Shown: positions 43,251 to 53,288 of the stretch, one piece after another
Numbering within the stretch: position 1 is the stretch's first letter
How the letters are laid out: each line of letters opens with the position of its first letter
From: an uncultured Flavobacteriaceae bacterium
GTDB taxonomy: Bacteria > Bacteroidota > Bacteroidia > Flavobacteriales > Flavobacteriaceae
Assembly: GCA_905181615.1 (NCBI GenBank)
Contig: CAJIYH010000002.1
Coordinates: forward strand, 434,001 to 498,000
DNA: 64,000 nt
Reading direction: 5' to 3'
The notes under the pieces: generated by a model
What the model was told of the DNA's origin: nothing
Database searches by the model: none
What the model saw: the letters and a program-made list of their open reading frames with translations, nothing else
Position numbers and translations under genes: made by a program

Positions 43251-44096
43251 TTAATAATCTCCTAAAGTTTCTGGGTTTTGCGCTAAAGCAATTTCTAATT
43301 GCTCATCATTCGGGGCCTTTCCATGCCAGGCGTGCGTATTCATCATAAAATCAACACCATTACCCATTTCTGTTTTTAATAAAATACAGATAGGTTTTCC
43401 TTTTCCAGTCATTGATTTAGCTTTTTTAAGCGTAGCAATAATTTGCGATAGATTATTTCCATCTTTAACTATTAGAACGTACCATCCAAAAGCGAGGAAT
43501 TTAGCTGAAATATCTCCCATTGGCATAACAACGTCTGTTGGACCATCAATTTGTTTTTCGTTGAGGTCAATTGTAGCAATTAGATTATCAACCTTTTTAC
43601 CGGCTGCATACATGATTGCTTCCCAGTTTTGGCCTTCTTGAAGTTCTCCATCTCCTAAAAGGGTATAAACTAAATGACTGTCGTTATTAAGCTTTTTTGC
43701 CTGCGCAGCACCAAGAGCTACCGAAAGACCTTGGCCAAGTGATCCAGATGCTATTCGAATACCTGGAAGACCTTCATGAGTCGTTGGATGGCCTTGTAAT
43801 CTTGAGTTTATTAATCTAAAGGTGCTAAGTTCTTTAACTGGAAAGTATCCTTTATGTGCCAAAACACTATAAAAAACAGGAGAAATATGACCGTTAGAAA
43901 GGAAGAATACATCTTCGTTTTCTCCGTTCATATCAAACCCTTCTTTGAGGTCCATTACTTCGTTATATAGACTTACTAAAAACTCTGTACAGCCTAAAGA
44001 ACCTCCAGGGTGACCTGAATTTACTTTGTGAACCATTCTTAAGATATCTCTTCGAACTTGTGAAACGGTTTGTTCTAGTATTGTTTGTGTTTGCAT
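43251..44096 (-). CDS. Transketolase, N-terminal subunit
   Basis: 281 aa TPP-binding subunit: SGHPGGSLGCTEFL at the N-terminus, GSLGQGLSVALGAAQAKKL, and the metal/TPP motif LLGDGELQEGQNWEA...ATIDLNEKQIDGP (GDGxxxEGxxxEA..NxN-type). It is followed by the C-terminal subunit after 34 nt. A full promoter lies upstream. Confidence 0.95.
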   Translation of the reverse strand: MQTQTILEQTVSQVRRDILRMVHKVNSGHPGGSLGCTEFLVSLYNEVMDLKEGFDMNGENEDVFFLSNGHISPVFYSVLAHKGYFPVKELSTFRLINSRLQGHPTTHEGLPGIRIASGSLGQGLSVALGAAQAKKLNNDSHLVYTLLGDGELQEGQNWEAIMYAAGKKVDNLIATIDLNEKQIDGPTDVVMPMGDISAKFLAFGWYVLIVKDGNNLSQIIATLKKAKSMTGKGKPICILLKTEMGNGVDFMMNTHAWHGKAPNDEQLEIALAQNPETLGDY

Positions 44097-44117
44097 GAAT
44101 TTAAATGATATTTATTA

Positions 44118-44147
44118 CAAAAATACATTTTTGAGAAGCGTGTACAA
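44118..44147 (-). promoter_or_regulatory. Promoter of the transketolase operon
   Basis: Minus-strand TTG (plus 44145-44147), 19-nt spacer, TATTTTTG (plus 44118-44125), matching the sigma-ABfr consensus exactly; 21 nt before the ATG. Confidence 0.78.
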
Positions 44148-44229
44148 GCTTATCTGAAATACTTATTAACGTCTTCTTTAACATTTTGCTAAAATTCAAA
44201 AAGTGGTGCTTCAGTAGGGGCAAGTTCGT

Positions 44230-44237
44230 TACCTTTG
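44230..44237 (+). promoter_or_regulatory. -7 promoter box of tgt
   Basis: TACCTTTG fits TAnnTTTG, 16 nt before the tgt ATG; -33 element not seen. Confidence 0.5.
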
Positions 44238-44253
44238 GCAATATTTTTTATTT

Positions 44254-45384
44254 ATGAAATTCGAACGTATTGCAAGCGATCCAAACAGTAAAGCCCGGGC
44301 TGGTTCAATTACCACCGATCACGGTGTTATTGAAACACCAATTTTCATGCCTGTTGGAACTGCTGCAACAGTTAAAGGGGTGCACCAAAGAGATCTAGAA
44401 AACGAGGTAAACCCAGATATTATCCTAGGAAATACATATCATTTATACCTAAGACCCAAGACAGACATTATCCAACAAGCTGGAGGTATCCATAAATTCA
44501 TGAATTGGAAGCGACCAATTCTAACAGATTCAGGAGGGTATCAAGTATATTCTCTTTCTGCAAACAGAAAAATTAAAGAAGAGGGAGTTAAATTCAAGTC
44601 TCATTTAGACGGGTCTATGCACTTATTTACTCCAGAAAATGTAATTGACATTCAAAGAAAAATTGGAGCTGACATCATCATGGCTTTTGATGAATGTACA
44701 CCATATCCTTGTGATTACAGTTATGCGAAAAGGTCTATACACATGACCCATCGCTGGTTGGAACGCTGCTTAATTCAAAACGAAAAAAGTCCTTTTTTAT
44801 ATGATTATACACAAACATTTTTCCCCATTGTTCAGGGGAGTGTTTACAAAGACTTACGTCTGCAATCTGCAGAATATATAGCGAGTAAGGGTGCAGCAGG
44901 AAATGCAATTGGAGGCCTTTCGGTTGGAGAGCCTGCTGAAGAAATGTATGCCATGACTGAAGTAGTTTGTAGTGTTTTGCCTGAAGATAAACCCCGTTAC
45001 TTAATGGGAGTAGGAACACCAATAAATTTACTCGAAAATGTAGCTCTGGGTGTTGATATGTTTGATTGTGTAATGCCAACAAGAAATGCGAGAAACGGGA
45101 TGCTTTTTACGGCAGACGGTTCGATAAATATCAAAAACAAGAAGTGGGAAGACAATTTTTCTGTAATCGACGAAGCTGGATATACTTTTGTTGATACAGA
45201 TTATTCAAAAGCGTATCTTAGACATCTATTTAAGGTTAATGAAATGCTCGGAAAGCAAATTGCAACCATTCATAATTTAGGTTTTTATTTGTGGTTGATG
45301 CGAGAAGCAAGAAAAAGAATCATTGCAGGAGACTTTTACAGCTGGAAAGAACAAATGGTTAAAAACATGGATAAACGTCTATAG
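44254..45384 (+). CDS. tgt: tRNA-guanine transglycosylase (queuine)
   Basis: 376 aa TIM barrel replacing G34 by the preQ1 precursor of queuosine in tRNAs with GUN anticodons. Catalytic Asp in TDSGGYQVYSLS and MAFDECTPYPCDYSYA; the zinc site (CxCxxC...H) is not complete: the C-terminal segment around MFDCVMPTRNARNGMLF retains the catalytic region but the usual CxC after it (ACxCYTC) reads IKNKKWEDNFSVIDEAGYTF, so the zinc cysteines seem absent. That is a known feature of a subset of Bacteroidota Tgt as far as I recall. First gene of a unit with lptG. Confidence 0.92.
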   Translation: MKFERIASDPNSKARAGSITTDHGVIETPIFMPVGTAATVKGVHQRDLENEVNPDIILGNTYHLYLRPKTDIIQQAGGIHKFMNWKRPILTDSGGYQVYSLSANRKIKEEGVKFKSHLDGSMHLFTPENVIDIQRKIGADIIMAFDECTPYPCDYSYAKRSIHMTHRWLERCLIQNEKSPFLYDYTQTFFPIVQGSVYKDLRLQSAEYIASKGAAGNAIGGLSVGEPAEEMYAMTEVVCSVLPEDKPRYLMGVGTPINLLENVALGVDMFDCVMPTRNARNGMLFTADGSINIKNKKWEDNFSVIDEAGYTFVDTDYSKAYLRHLFKVNEMLGKQIATIHNLGFYLWLMREARKRIIAGDFYSWKEQMVKNMDKRL

Positions 45385-45386
45385 CT

Positions 45387-46466
45387 TTGTTAAAAAAAAT
45401 TGATCTCTACATAATTAAACACTACCTAGGAACATTTGCAGTAATGTTACTTATGTTTATACCTATTGGTATTATGGTAGATGTTGCTGAGAAAATTGAT
45501 AAGTTCAAAGAGAAAGAAATTCCATTGGACGCCATTATAGAATACTATATTAATTTCACTTGGTATTTTGGGAATTTATTATATCCCGTTTTTATATTCT
45601 TAGCGATTATTTGGTTTACTTCCAAGTTGGCAAACAACTCTGAAATTATAGCTATTTTGAGTTCTGGAGTTTCGTTTTATCGATATTTAAGACCCTTCCT
45701 AATTGCAGCTTCTGTTGTTGCTTTTTTTGCTTTTCTGGCAGGAATGTTTATAGTACCCGAGGCCAGCAGAGGATTTAAAGAGTTCAAATATAAATACATT
45801 AGTAGGAAAAAAAACGACAGAACGACCTCCAATTTATATAAGCAAATTAATGATAACGAATTTATTTACGTAAGCAGTTACGACCCCAAACGAAAAAGAG
45901 CAAACAACTTTACTTTAGAACATTTCAAGGGAGAAGATTTGAAATTTAAAATTTTTGCTCAAACCATACGATGGGTCGAAAAAGACTCCAATTTTAGACT
46001 CATTAATTACCGCAAACGCACTTTCAGAGCTAACGATGAACTCTATGAACAAGAAAATCGTAAGGATACAATTTTCGGATTTGAAATTCAAGATTTAGCA
46101 CCGCTTAACTATTTAGCAGAGACACTTTCTTTAGGTGAATTGAATAAATTTATAGCCGAAGAGAAGCGAAGTGGTTCCCCTTTAATTGATGTTCACCTTT
46201 TGGTTCGTCATAAAAGATATGCTATTCCTTTGTCTGTTTTTATATTAACCATTATTGCAGTTGCCGTATCATCTTTTAAAAGAAGGGGAGGGATGGGAGT
46301 TAATCTTGCCTTTGGAATTATTACTGGGTTTACCTTTATCTTTTTTGATAAAATATTTGGTGTTTTAGTTGATAAAACAGATTTATCTCCTGCTATAGGA
46401 GCTTGGCTGCCTTTAGGGGTGTTTGGTCTTCTTGCAATTGTTTTATTAGCCTATGCTAAACGCTAG
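45387..46466 (+). CDS. lptG: LptF/LptG-family lipopolysaccharide export permease
   Basis: 359 aa inner-membrane permease of the LPS transport bridge. Six membrane helices (three at each end) frame a periplasmic beta-jellyroll-like middle (about residues 120-265). Start is TTG at 45387, giving MLKKIDLYIIKHYLGTFAVM, the usual family N-terminus; no ATG fits. It begins 2 nt after the tgt stop and overlaps the EamA gene by 14 nt. Confidence 0.92.
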   Translation: MLKKIDLYIIKHYLGTFAVMLLMFIPIGIMVDVAEKIDKFKEKEIPLDAIIEYYINFTWYFGNLLYPVFIFLAIIWFTSKLANNSEIIAILSSGVSFYRYLRPFLIAASVVAFFAFLAGMFIVPEASRGFKEFKYKYISRKKNDRTTSNLYKQINDNEFIYVSSYDPKRKRANNFTLEHFKGEDLKFKIFAQTIRWVEKDSNFRLINYRKRTFRANDELYEQENRKDTIFGFEIQDLAPLNYLAETLSLGELNKFIAEEKRSGSPLIDVHLLVRHKRYAIPLSVFILTIIAVAVSSFKRRGGMGVNLAFGIITGFTFIFFDKIFGVLVDKTDLSPAIGAWLPLGVFGLLAIVLLAYAKR

Positions 46467-47340
46467 ATCCAAAAGTCTTATTCATCTTCATTTCTTGGTA
46501 TTTATATGGGGGTTTACTTCTATTCTAGGAGCTTTGATTCAGAAAAGTTCTTTTGAGATAGTTTGGTTTAGAGTTGTTATTGCATCTATTTTAATTGCTT
46601 TGTATTTTATATTTCTTAAACCAAGTTTGTTTAAAGTAACCCCAAAAGCAATGTTCTCTTTTTTTTTAGGCGGATTGCTTATTTCCGTCCACTGGATTTT
46701 ATTTTTTCATGCAATTAAGATTTCTTCGGTATCGATTACTTTATCTGTTATGTCTTCTGCCTCTTTGATGACTTCGATTTTAGAACCAATTTTTTATAAA
46801 AGAAGAATTAGACCTTATGAAGTATTCTTTGGGGTTTTTGTAGTCTTGGGTCTGAGTTTGATTTTTAAGGCAGAGCAAAATTCCTCCCTAGGAATTTATA
46901 TAGCCTTATTATCGACCTTACTTTCCGTATTATTCACCTTGCTTAACGGAAAATTAATAAAACACTACGAAGCTACTTCAATTTCATTTTATCAATTATT
47001 GATGGGGGGTATATCTCTGTCGTTATGGCTTATTTTCACAATGGATATTCCAGAAAATTTCTTCGTTTGGAGTCTAAATGATTTACTTTGGATGTTTATT
47101 TTGGCTTCTATTTGTACTGCCTATGCTTTTATTGCCTCAGTAGAAATAATGAAAGAACTTTCACCCTATACTATTATGATATCTTTAAATATGGAACCGG
47201 TATATGCAATTCTATTTTCTATTTATATTTTTGGAGAAAAAGAAATCATGAGTTTCAATTTTTATGTAGGAGTTTTGATTATTCTTATTTCTGTTTTAGG
47301 GAATGGAATTTATAAAGCACGCAAATTAAAAAAAAACTAG
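46453..47340 (+). CDS. EamA/DMT-family transporter
   Basis: 295 aa with ten hydrophobic helices in two homologous halves, as in the drug/metabolite transporter superfamily. Hints include the opening FLVFIWGFTSILGALIQKSS and PYTIMISLNMEPVYAILFSI in the second half. Substrate unknown. Its ATG overlaps the 3' end of the LptG gene. Confidence 0.9.
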   Translation: MLNARSKSLIHLHFLVFIWGFTSILGALIQKSSFEIVWFRVVIASILIALYFIFLKPSLFKVTPKAMFSFFLGGLLISVHWILFFHAIKISSVSITLSVMSSASLMTSILEPIFYKRRIRPYEVFFGVFVVLGLSLIFKAEQNSSLGIYIALLSTLLSVLFTLLNGKLIKHYEATSISFYQLLMGGISLSLWLIFTMDIPENFFVWSLNDLLWMFILASICTAYAFIASVEIMKELSPYTIMISLNMEPVYAILFSIYIFGEKEIMSFNFYVGVLIILISVLGNGIYKARKLKKN

Positions 47341-47385
47341 TTCCAATTACTAAAAATTTATACTTTAGCCCCTAAGAAAATTATT

Positions 47386-48339
47386 ATGGAATATTTAGAT
47401 TTTGAACTTCCAGTAAAAGACATTATTGAACAACTTGATAAATGTAAAATTATTGGAAATGAAAGTGAAATTGACGTTACTGATACTTGTGATCAGCTAG
47501 AAAAAAAGTTAATTGAAACTAAAAAAGAAATTTATCAAAATTTATCTGCTTGGCAGCGTGTACAATTATCTAGACACCCTTCAAGACCCTATACGCTCGA
47601 TTATATTAAAGCCATTTGTGGAGATTCTTTTTTGGAGCTTCACGGAGACCGAAATATAAAAGACGACAAAGCAATGATTGGTGGACTCGGAAAAATCGGG
47701 AACCAATCATTCATGTTTATAGGAACTCAAAAAGGATACAATACAACTACCCGAAAATACAGAAACTTTGGAATGGCAAACCCAGAAGGCTACAGAAAAG
47801 CTTTACGCTTGATGAAGTCTGCTGAAAAATTTGGAATTCCAATAGTAACACTAATTGATACACCTGGTGCATATCCTGGACTTGAGGCAGAAGAGCGCGG
47901 ACAAGGTGAGGCTATTGCTCGGAACATATTCGAAATGCTATCAATTAAAGTACCTATTATTACTGTTATTATAGGTGAAGGTGCTTCTGGTGGTGCTTTA
48001 GGGATTGGAGTAGGTGATCGTATTTTTATGCTTGAAAACACATGGTATTCTGTGATTTCTCCGGAATCATGCTCCTCCATTTTGTGGAGAAGCTGGGAGT
48101 ATAAAGAGCAGGCAGCTGATTCCCTTAAACTTACAGCTACCGATATGAAAAAGTCAAAGCTCATAGACAAAATTATAAAAGAACCATTAGGAGGCGCACA
48201 TTATGATCGTGAACAAACTTTTAAATCTGTTCAAGATGAAATTCTAAAATCTTTTAAAGTTTTAGACTTATTAAAGTCTACTGAATTAATAAAATCAAGA
48301 CGATTAAAATTCACTAAAATGGGGATTTTTGACGAATAA
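47386..48339 (+). CDS. accA: Acetyl-CoA carboxylase carboxyltransferase subunit alpha
   Basis: 317 aa. With AccD (not in this window) it transfers carboxyl from biotin to acetyl-CoA to start fatty-acid synthesis. Family landmarks: [71 protein letters not shown], and [17 protein letters not shown]. Length and pattern are ordinary. Confidence 0.97.
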   Translation: MEYLDFELPVKDIIEQLDKCKIIGNESEIDVTDTCDQLEKKLIETKKEIYQNLSAWQRVQLSRHPSRPYTLDYIKAICGDSFLELHGDRNIKDDKAMIGGLGKIGNQSFMFIGTQKGYNTTTRKYRNFGMANPEGYRKALRLMKSAEKFGIPIVTLIDTPGAYPGLEAEERGQGEAIARNIFEMLSIKVPIITVIIGEGASGGALGIGVGDRIFMLENTWYSVISPESCSSILWRSWEYKEQAADSLKLTATDMKKSKLIDKIIKEPLGGAHYDREQTFKSVQDEILKSFKVLDLLKSTELIKSRRLKFTKMGIFDE

Positions 48340-48453
48340 ATTTCGCTTATCAACAAAATAAAATAGTTATAAACGACTTTTTGTTCAAACTTGGGTTATA
48401 TCTCGTTTTGATTTAATAAGTGACTTTTATTTTATTATAATTACTTTCGATAA

Positions 48454-49968
48454 ATGGAAAACAGAAAGTCAATTATAGCTCCAGCCATTTCTGCTGGAAA
48501 CGTTGTTAGTCTTGAAAGAGGTAAGATTCCTCCACAAGCTGTTGATCTAGAAGAAGCCGTTATTGGTGCTATGCTGATTGATAAAAAAGGGGTCGATGAG
48601 GTAATTGATATTCTTCAGCCTGAGGCATTCTATAAAGAGGCAAACCAACACATTTTCAAGGCAATACATTCCCTATTCGAAACTTCCGAGCCGATCGATC
48701 TACTTACCGTTTCTGCACAGTTACGCAAAATGGGATTACTTGATAAAATAGGAGGAGATTTTTACCTTGTACAGTTATCCAAAAAAGTATCTACTTCTGC
48801 ACATATTGAATTTCACGCCCGTATAATTTTACAAAAATTCATTCAACGAAGCTTAATTAAGATTTCAAATGAAATTATTGATGATGCTTTTAAAGAATCA
48901 ATTGACGTATTTGACCTCTTAGATGTTGCAGAATCAAAGTTATATGACATTACTCAAGGAAACATCAAGAAATCTTCCGAAACAGCTCAAAACCTTGTAA
49001 TACAAGCAAAAAAGCGTATTGAAGAGATTGCAAAGCGGGATGGTTTAAGTGGTGTTGCAACAGGCTTTGAAAAGTTAGATGCTTTAACTTCGGGCTGGCA
49101 GCCCTCCGATTTAATTATTATAGCGGCACGTCCGGGTATGGGTAAAACTGCATTAACGCTTTCTATGGCTAGAAACATAGCCGTAATACAACAAGCTCCT
49201 GTTGCTTTTTTCTCTCTTGAAATGTCTTCGGTTCAGTTAATTACTCGACTAATTTCTGCAGAAACTGGACTTTCTTCAGAGAAATTGAGAACAGGTAAGT
49301 TAGCGAGTCATGAATGGGAACAACTTAATGTTAAAGTTGGAGATTTGGAACGAGCTCCACTATTTATAGATGACACTCCTTCCTTATCAATTTTTGATCT
49401 ACGTGCTAAGGCAAGGCGATTGTCATCTCAACATGGCATTAAACTAATTGTAGTAGACTACCTTCAACTAATGACTGCAGGAACGTCAAACAAAGCAGGA
49501 AACAGAGAACAAGAAATTTCAACTATTTCAAGAAACTTGAAGGCACTCGCAAAAGAATTAGATATTCCAGTAATTGCACTTTCTCAGCTTTCTCGTGCTG
49601 TAGAAACGAGGGGAGGGACCAAGCGTCCATTACTTTCCGATCTTCGTGAGTCTGGAGCAATTGAGCAAGATGCAGATATTGTTTCTTTTATCTATCGACC
49701 AGAATATTATGGAATAGATGAATGGGATGACGATGATCGTACTCCCTCTGAAGGTCAAGCAGAGTTTATTGTAGCTAAACACAGAAATGGTGGATTAGAT
49801 AACATTCGTTTAAAATTCATCGGTCATTTAGGGAAGTTTGATAACTTAGAAAGTTTTGACCCTTCCTTTGAATTTCAGTCTAAAATGAATGAATCTCCTA
49901 TCAACTCTGATTCCCTTCCTATTCCTAATGATGCTTTTGGAAGCGACGACGACGATATGCCTTTTTAA
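48454..49968 (+). CDS. dnaB: Replicative DNA helicase DnaB
   Basis: 504 aa hexameric helicase that unwinds the replication fork. N-terminal primase-interacting domain (PPQAVDLEEAVIGAML), linker, then a RecA-like domain with Walker A AARPGMGKTALTLSMARN, Walker B LIVVDYLQLMTAG, and arginine-finger region ALSQLSRAVETRGGTKRPLL plus DLRESGAIEQDADIV. No intein. An acidic C-terminal tail ends DAFGSDDDDMPF. A terminator follows 22 nt after the stop. Confidence 0.97.
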   Translation: MENRKSIIAPAISAGNVVSLERGKIPPQAVDLEEAVIGAMLIDKKGVDEVIDILQPEAFYKEANQHIFKAIHSLFETSEPIDLLTVSAQLRKMGLLDKIGGDFYLVQLSKKVSTSAHIEFHARIILQKFIQRSLIKISNEIIDDAFKESIDVFDLLDVAESKLYDITQGNIKKSSETAQNLVIQAKKRIEEIAKRDGLSGVATGFEKLDALTSGWQPSDLIIIAARPGMGKTALTLSMARNIAVIQQAPVAFFSLEMSSVQLITRLISAETGLSSEKLRTGKLASHEWEQLNVKVGDLERAPLFIDDTPSLSIFDLRAKARRLSSQHGIKLIVVDYLQLMTAGTSNKAGNREQEISTISRNLKALAKELDIPVIALSQLSRAVETRGGTKRPLLSDLRESGAIEQDADIVSFIYRPEYYGIDEWDDDDRTPSEGQAEFIVAKHRNGGLDNIRLKFIGHLGKFDNLESFDPSFEFQSKMNESPINSDSLPIPNDAFGSDDDDMPF

Positions 49969-49990
49969 AAAGATGCTTACTTTTTAAACA

Positions 49991-50020
49991 AAAAAATCAG
50001 CCATTAGGCTGATTTTTTTT
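49991..50020. terminator. Terminator between dnaB and rplT
   Basis: AAAAAATCAGCC / GGCTGATTTTTT with a 4-nt loop ATTA. The A and T runs on both sides let it serve dnaB (plus) and the convergent ribosomal operon (minus). Confidence 0.92.
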
Positions 50021-50041
50021 CAGTAATAATAGTGTGAGTAT

Positions 50042-50386
50042 TTATTTTATTTTGTCAACAACAGCTTTAAAAGCGTCTGGATGATTCATTGCTAAATCTG
50101 CTAAAACCTTTCGGTTCAATTCAATTTCATTAGCTTTCACTTTCCCCATAAACTGACTGTAAGACAATCCGTGAAGACGCGCTGCAGCGTTAATACGAGT
50201 AATCCAAAGGGCTCTGAAGTTTCTTTTGTTGGTTTTTCTATCGCGGTAAGCATAAAGCATTGCTTTGTCTACTGCGTTTTTGGCTACCGTCCATACATTT
50301 TTACGGCGACCGAAATATCCTTTTGCTTGTTTAAGGACTTTTTTTCTACGTGCTCTTTTGGCAACTGCGTTTACTGATCTTGGCAT
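50042..50386 (-). CDS. rplT: 50S ribosomal protein L20
   Basis: 114 aa: [40 protein letters not shown] and [20 protein letters not shown] are the L20 pattern. The basic N-terminus binds 23S rRNA; in other bacteria L20 also represses its own operon. Last gene of thrS-infC-rpmI-rplT; see the hairpin at 50400-50450. Confidence 0.98.
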   Translation of the reverse strand: MPRSVNAVAKRARRKKVLKQAKGYFGRRKNVWTVAKNAVDKAMLYAYRDRKTNKRNFRALWITRINAAARLHGLSYSQFMGKVKANEIELNRKVLADLAMNHPDAFKAVVDKIK

Positions 50387-50399
50387 ATTTTTTCTGTTT

Positions 50400-50450
50400 T
50401 GTTATAGGCGGTAGTTACACTACGCTTTCTGTTTTTAGTTGCCCATAACA
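50400..50450 (-). promoter_or_regulatory. Nested hairpin in the rpmI-rplT spacer
   Basis: In the minus-strand RNA, TGTTATGGGC pairs with GCCTATAACA (10 bp, one G-U) around an inner hairpin GTAGT-GTA-ACTAC. It is the main feature of the 99-nt spacer just before the rplT start. The position, between rpmI and rplT, matches where L20 binds to repress translation in E. coli. Confidence 0.5.
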
Positions 50451-50485
50451 GGGTTAAATTTGATTGAACCTAAGTTGAATTACGT

Positions 50486-50683
50486 TTATTGTAAACGTAA
50501 TTGCATCTTGATACTTTTTACATCGCTTTCATGAACTAATCCTGAATGGGTCAGTTTAAGCTTACGCTTTTTTGACTTCTTCGTTAAGATATGGCTCTTA
50601 AACGCATGCTTTCTTTTGATTTTACCAGTTCCTGTAAGCTTGAATCGCTTTTTGGCACTGGATTTAGTTTTCATTTTAGGCAT
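50486..50683 (-). CDS. rpmI: 50S ribosomal protein L35
   Basis: 65 aa basic protein starting [20 protein letters not shown], with family motif [20 protein letters not shown]. Follows infC by 25 nt on the same strand; the standard infC-rpmI-rplT order. Confidence 0.97.
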   Translation of the reverse strand: MPKMKTKSSAKKRFKLTGTGKIKRKHAFKSHILTKKSKKRKLKLTHSGLVHESDVKSIKMQLRLQ

Positions 50684-50708
50684 TCTATTGGTATTAAATT
50701 AGTACTCG

Positions 50709-51263
50709 TTATTTTTTCTTCGGACTGATGAACATGGTCATTCTTTTTCCTTCTAATCTAGGAAGCTGTTCTACTTTTCCTAAATCTTCTAGGTCTTGAG
50801 CTAATCGAAGTAAAAGAATCTGTCCTTGTTCTTTAAAAATAATTGACCTTCCCTTAAAAAACACAAAAGCCTTAAGCTTTGCTCCTTCGGTCAAGAATTT
50901 AATTGCGTGCTTTTTCTTAAACTCATAATCATGTTCATCGGTTTGTGGACCGAATCGAATTTCTTTTATGATTACTTTAGTTGCTTTAGATTTAAGCGCT
51001 TTATCTCTTTTCTTTTGCTCGTATAAAAACTTTTTGTACTCAAGAATTTTACAAACAGGAGGGGTTGCGTTAGGAGATATCTCCACTAAATCTAATTCAA
51101 GCTCACGTGCTAACGCAAGTGCCTTAGGTAAGTTGTAAACACCTATTTCTACATTATCTCCAACCAAGCGAATTTCTTGTGCAGTAATTTTTTGATTGAT
51201 CTTATGGGGATCAACTTTGATTACACGACCTGGACGATTGCTCCTTTTTCTCCGTATTGCTAT
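50709..51263 (-). CDS. infC: Translation initiation factor IF-3, AUA start
   Basis: 184 aa when read from the ATA at 51263, giving [20 protein letters not shown] then [17 protein letters not shown], the expected IF-3 N-terminus (M-A-I-R-R in relatives). The first ATG in frame (51167) would remove 32 conserved residues. No ATG, GTG or TTG lies in frame between the upstream TAA and 51167 that preserves them. The linker and C-domain follow ([20 protein letters not shown], then [17 protein letters not shown]). Its 16-nt spacing to thrS implies coupling. Near-cognate starts for infC support autoregulation by IF-3. Confidence 0.88.
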   Translation of the reverse strand: MAIRRKRSNRPGRVIKVDPHKINQKITAQEIRLVGDNVEIGVYNLPKALALARELELDLVEISPNATPPVCKILEYKKFLYEQKKRDKALKSKATKVIIKEIRFGPQTDEHDYEFKKKHAIKFLTEGAKLKAFVFFKGRSIIFKEQGQILLLRLAQDLEDLGKVEQLPRLEGKRMTMFISPKKK

Positions 51264-51279
51264 GACTCTATTTTTTTAG

Positions 51280-53226
51280 TTAAACTTCAAACTTCGAAAC
51301 AGTCTTATCTATTTCAATTTTTATATTATCTATGAAGGTAGCAATGCTAATGCTGCCTATATCTCCTTGTTTACGTTCGCGGACAGAAACGGTTCCGTCT
51401 GCGGCCTCTTTTTCTCCTACAATGAGCATGTAAGGGAACTTGCTCAATTGAGCATCGCGAATTTTCTTTCCAATAGTCTCATTTCTATTGTCCACGAGGG
51501 CGCGAATTTCGTGATTTTCCAGCTCATTTGAAACTTTTTCAGCGTATTTTTCATATTTCTCACTTACAGAAAGTATAATTACCTGTTCTGGGGTTAACCA
51601 AAGTGGGAAATTTCCACCTGTATGCTCTAGTAAAATTGCTACAAATCGTTCTAAACTTCCAAAAGGAGCTCGATGAATCATTACCGGACGATGAAGTTCA
51701 TTGTCACTTCCTTTGTAGGTAAGTTCAAATCGCTCAGGCAAGTTATAGTCTACCTGTATCGTGCCTAATTGCCATTTTCTTCCCAATGCATCTTTGACCA
51801 TAAAATCAAGTTTTGGACCATAAAAAGCAGCTTCACCATATTCAATAACGTAATTTAAATTTTTTTCGTTTGCCGCATTGATGATTGCACTTTCTGCTAA
51901 TTCCCAATTTGTATCAGAGCCAATATATTTTTCTGCTTTTTCTGGATCACGCAAAGATACCTGAGCTGTAAAGTTTTCAAAACCTAAAGAGCTGAAGACA
52001 TAAAGAACCAGATCGATAACTTTTTTAAACTCTTCATCCAACTGACTTGGCATACAGAAAATATGAGCATCGTCTTGAGTGAATCCACGAACACGTGTAA
52101 GGCCGTGAAGCTCTCCGCTTTGCTCGTAACGATATACAGTGCCAAACTCCGCATAACGCTTAGGAAGGTCCTTATAGCTCCATTGACGTGCGTTGTAAAT
52201 CTCACAATGGTGAGGGCAATTCATTGGTTTTAGTAAGAAAGTCTCTCCCTCGTGAGGAGTTTCTATTGGTTGAAAGCTGTCGGCACCATATTTTTCGTAA
52301 TGACCTGAAGTCATGTAAAGTTCTTTACTACCGATATGAGGAGAAATTACTTGCTCATATCCAGCTTTCTTTTGGGCAGCTTTGAGGAAGTTCTCTAATC
52401 GTTCTCTTAGCGCGGCTCCCTTAGGAAGCCATAGTGGAAGACCTTGACCTACTTTTTTAGAAAAAGTAAATAAATCAAGTTCTTTCCCTAGTTTTCTGTG
52501 GTCTCTTTTTTTAGCTTCTTCTAAAAGTTCTAAATAGGCAGTAAGTTCTTTTTGTTTTGGAAATGAAATTCCATATATTCTTGTAAGTTGTGGTTTTTTT
52601 TCATCTCCTCGCCAGTATGCTCCGGCAACACTTAATAATTTAATTGCTTTTATGAACCCCGTATTAGGAAGATGACCTCCTCGACACAAATCGGTGAAAT
52701 CAGAATGATCACAAAAAGTGATTGTTCCGTCTTCAAGGTTTTCTATCAATTCAACCTTAAAAGGGTTGTTTTCATTCTTATAAAACGCTAAAGCATCTGC
52801 CTTAGAAGAGTCACGCATTTTGAATTCAAACTTCTGGCGCGCAAATGTTAGAAATTGCTGTTCTAGTTTTTGAAGATCATTTTCGGAAAACGCAACATCT
52901 CCAAAATCTACATCGTAATAAAACCCATTTTCAATAGCAGGGCCAATCGTTAATTTAGCTTTTGGATAAAGTGCTAAAATAGACTGCGCTAGAACATGAG
53001 CAGAGGAGTGCCAAAAAGCCGCTTTCCCTTCATCATCATTCCATGTATATAGTTTCAATTCACCACTTGAGGTAATAACAGCAGAAGCTTCAATTATGGT
53101 ATTGTTAAAACGAGCAGAAAGGACATTACGAGCCAAACCTTCGCTAATATCTTTAGCTACATCTAAAACGGTTAGTTCGTTTTCAAATTCACGAACGGAT
53201 CCGTCTGGAAGAGTAATTGCGATCAT
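51280..53226 (-). CDS. thrS: Threonyl-tRNA synthetase
   Basis: 648 aa class II enzyme with N-terminal TGS domain (residues 1-62), editing domain ([10 protein letters not shown] with the zinc His pattern and [16 protein letters not shown]), then catalytic motifs: [14 protein letters not shown] (zinc Cys), [20 protein letters not shown] (motif 2), [17 protein letters not shown] (motif 3) and the anticodon-binding domain from about residue 545. First gene of the thrS-infC-rpmI-rplT operon. No clear promoter box was found in the 62 nt before it. Confidence 0.98.
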   Translation of the reverse strand: MIAITLPDGSVREFENELTVLDVAKDISEGLARNVLSARFNNTIIEASAVITSSGELKLYTWNDDEGKAAFWHSSAHVLAQSILALYPKAKLTIGPAIENGFYYDVDFGDVAFSENDLQKLEQQFLTFARQKFEFKMRDSSKADALAFYKNENNPFKVELIENLEDGTITFCDHSDFTDLCRGGHLPNTGFIKAIKLLSVAGAYWRGDEKKPQLTRIYGISFPKQKELTAYLELLEEAKKRDHRKLGKELDLFTFSKKVGQGLPLWLPKGAALRERLENFLKAAQKKAGYEQVISPHIGSKELYMTSGHYEKYGADSFQPIETPHEGETFLLKPMNCPHHCEIYNARQWSYKDLPKRYAEFGTVYRYEQSGELHGLTRVRGFTQDDAHIFCMPSQLDEEFKKVIDLVLYVFSSLGFENFTAQVSLRDPEKAEKYIGSDTNWELAESAIINAANEKNLNYVIEYGEAAFYGPKLDFMVKDALGRKWQLGTIQVDYNLPERFELTYKGSDNELHRPVMIHRAPFGSLERFVAILLEHTGGNFPLWLTPEQVIILSVSEKYEKYAEKVSNELENHEIRALVDNRNETIGKKIRDAQLSKFPYMLIVGEKEAADGTVSVRERKQGDIGSISIATFIDNIKIEIDKTVSKFEV

Positions 53227-53288
53227 ACTTTTATTTAATAAGTTGTAAAGATAATACCTTGTTGTTAGTCAGACAATAACCTGTATGA

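Noticed and set aside
42260-44096. Transketolase broken by a frameshift
   Set aside because: Each half has a proper start, domain boundary and 34-nt spacer; two-subunit transketolases are normal in this group.
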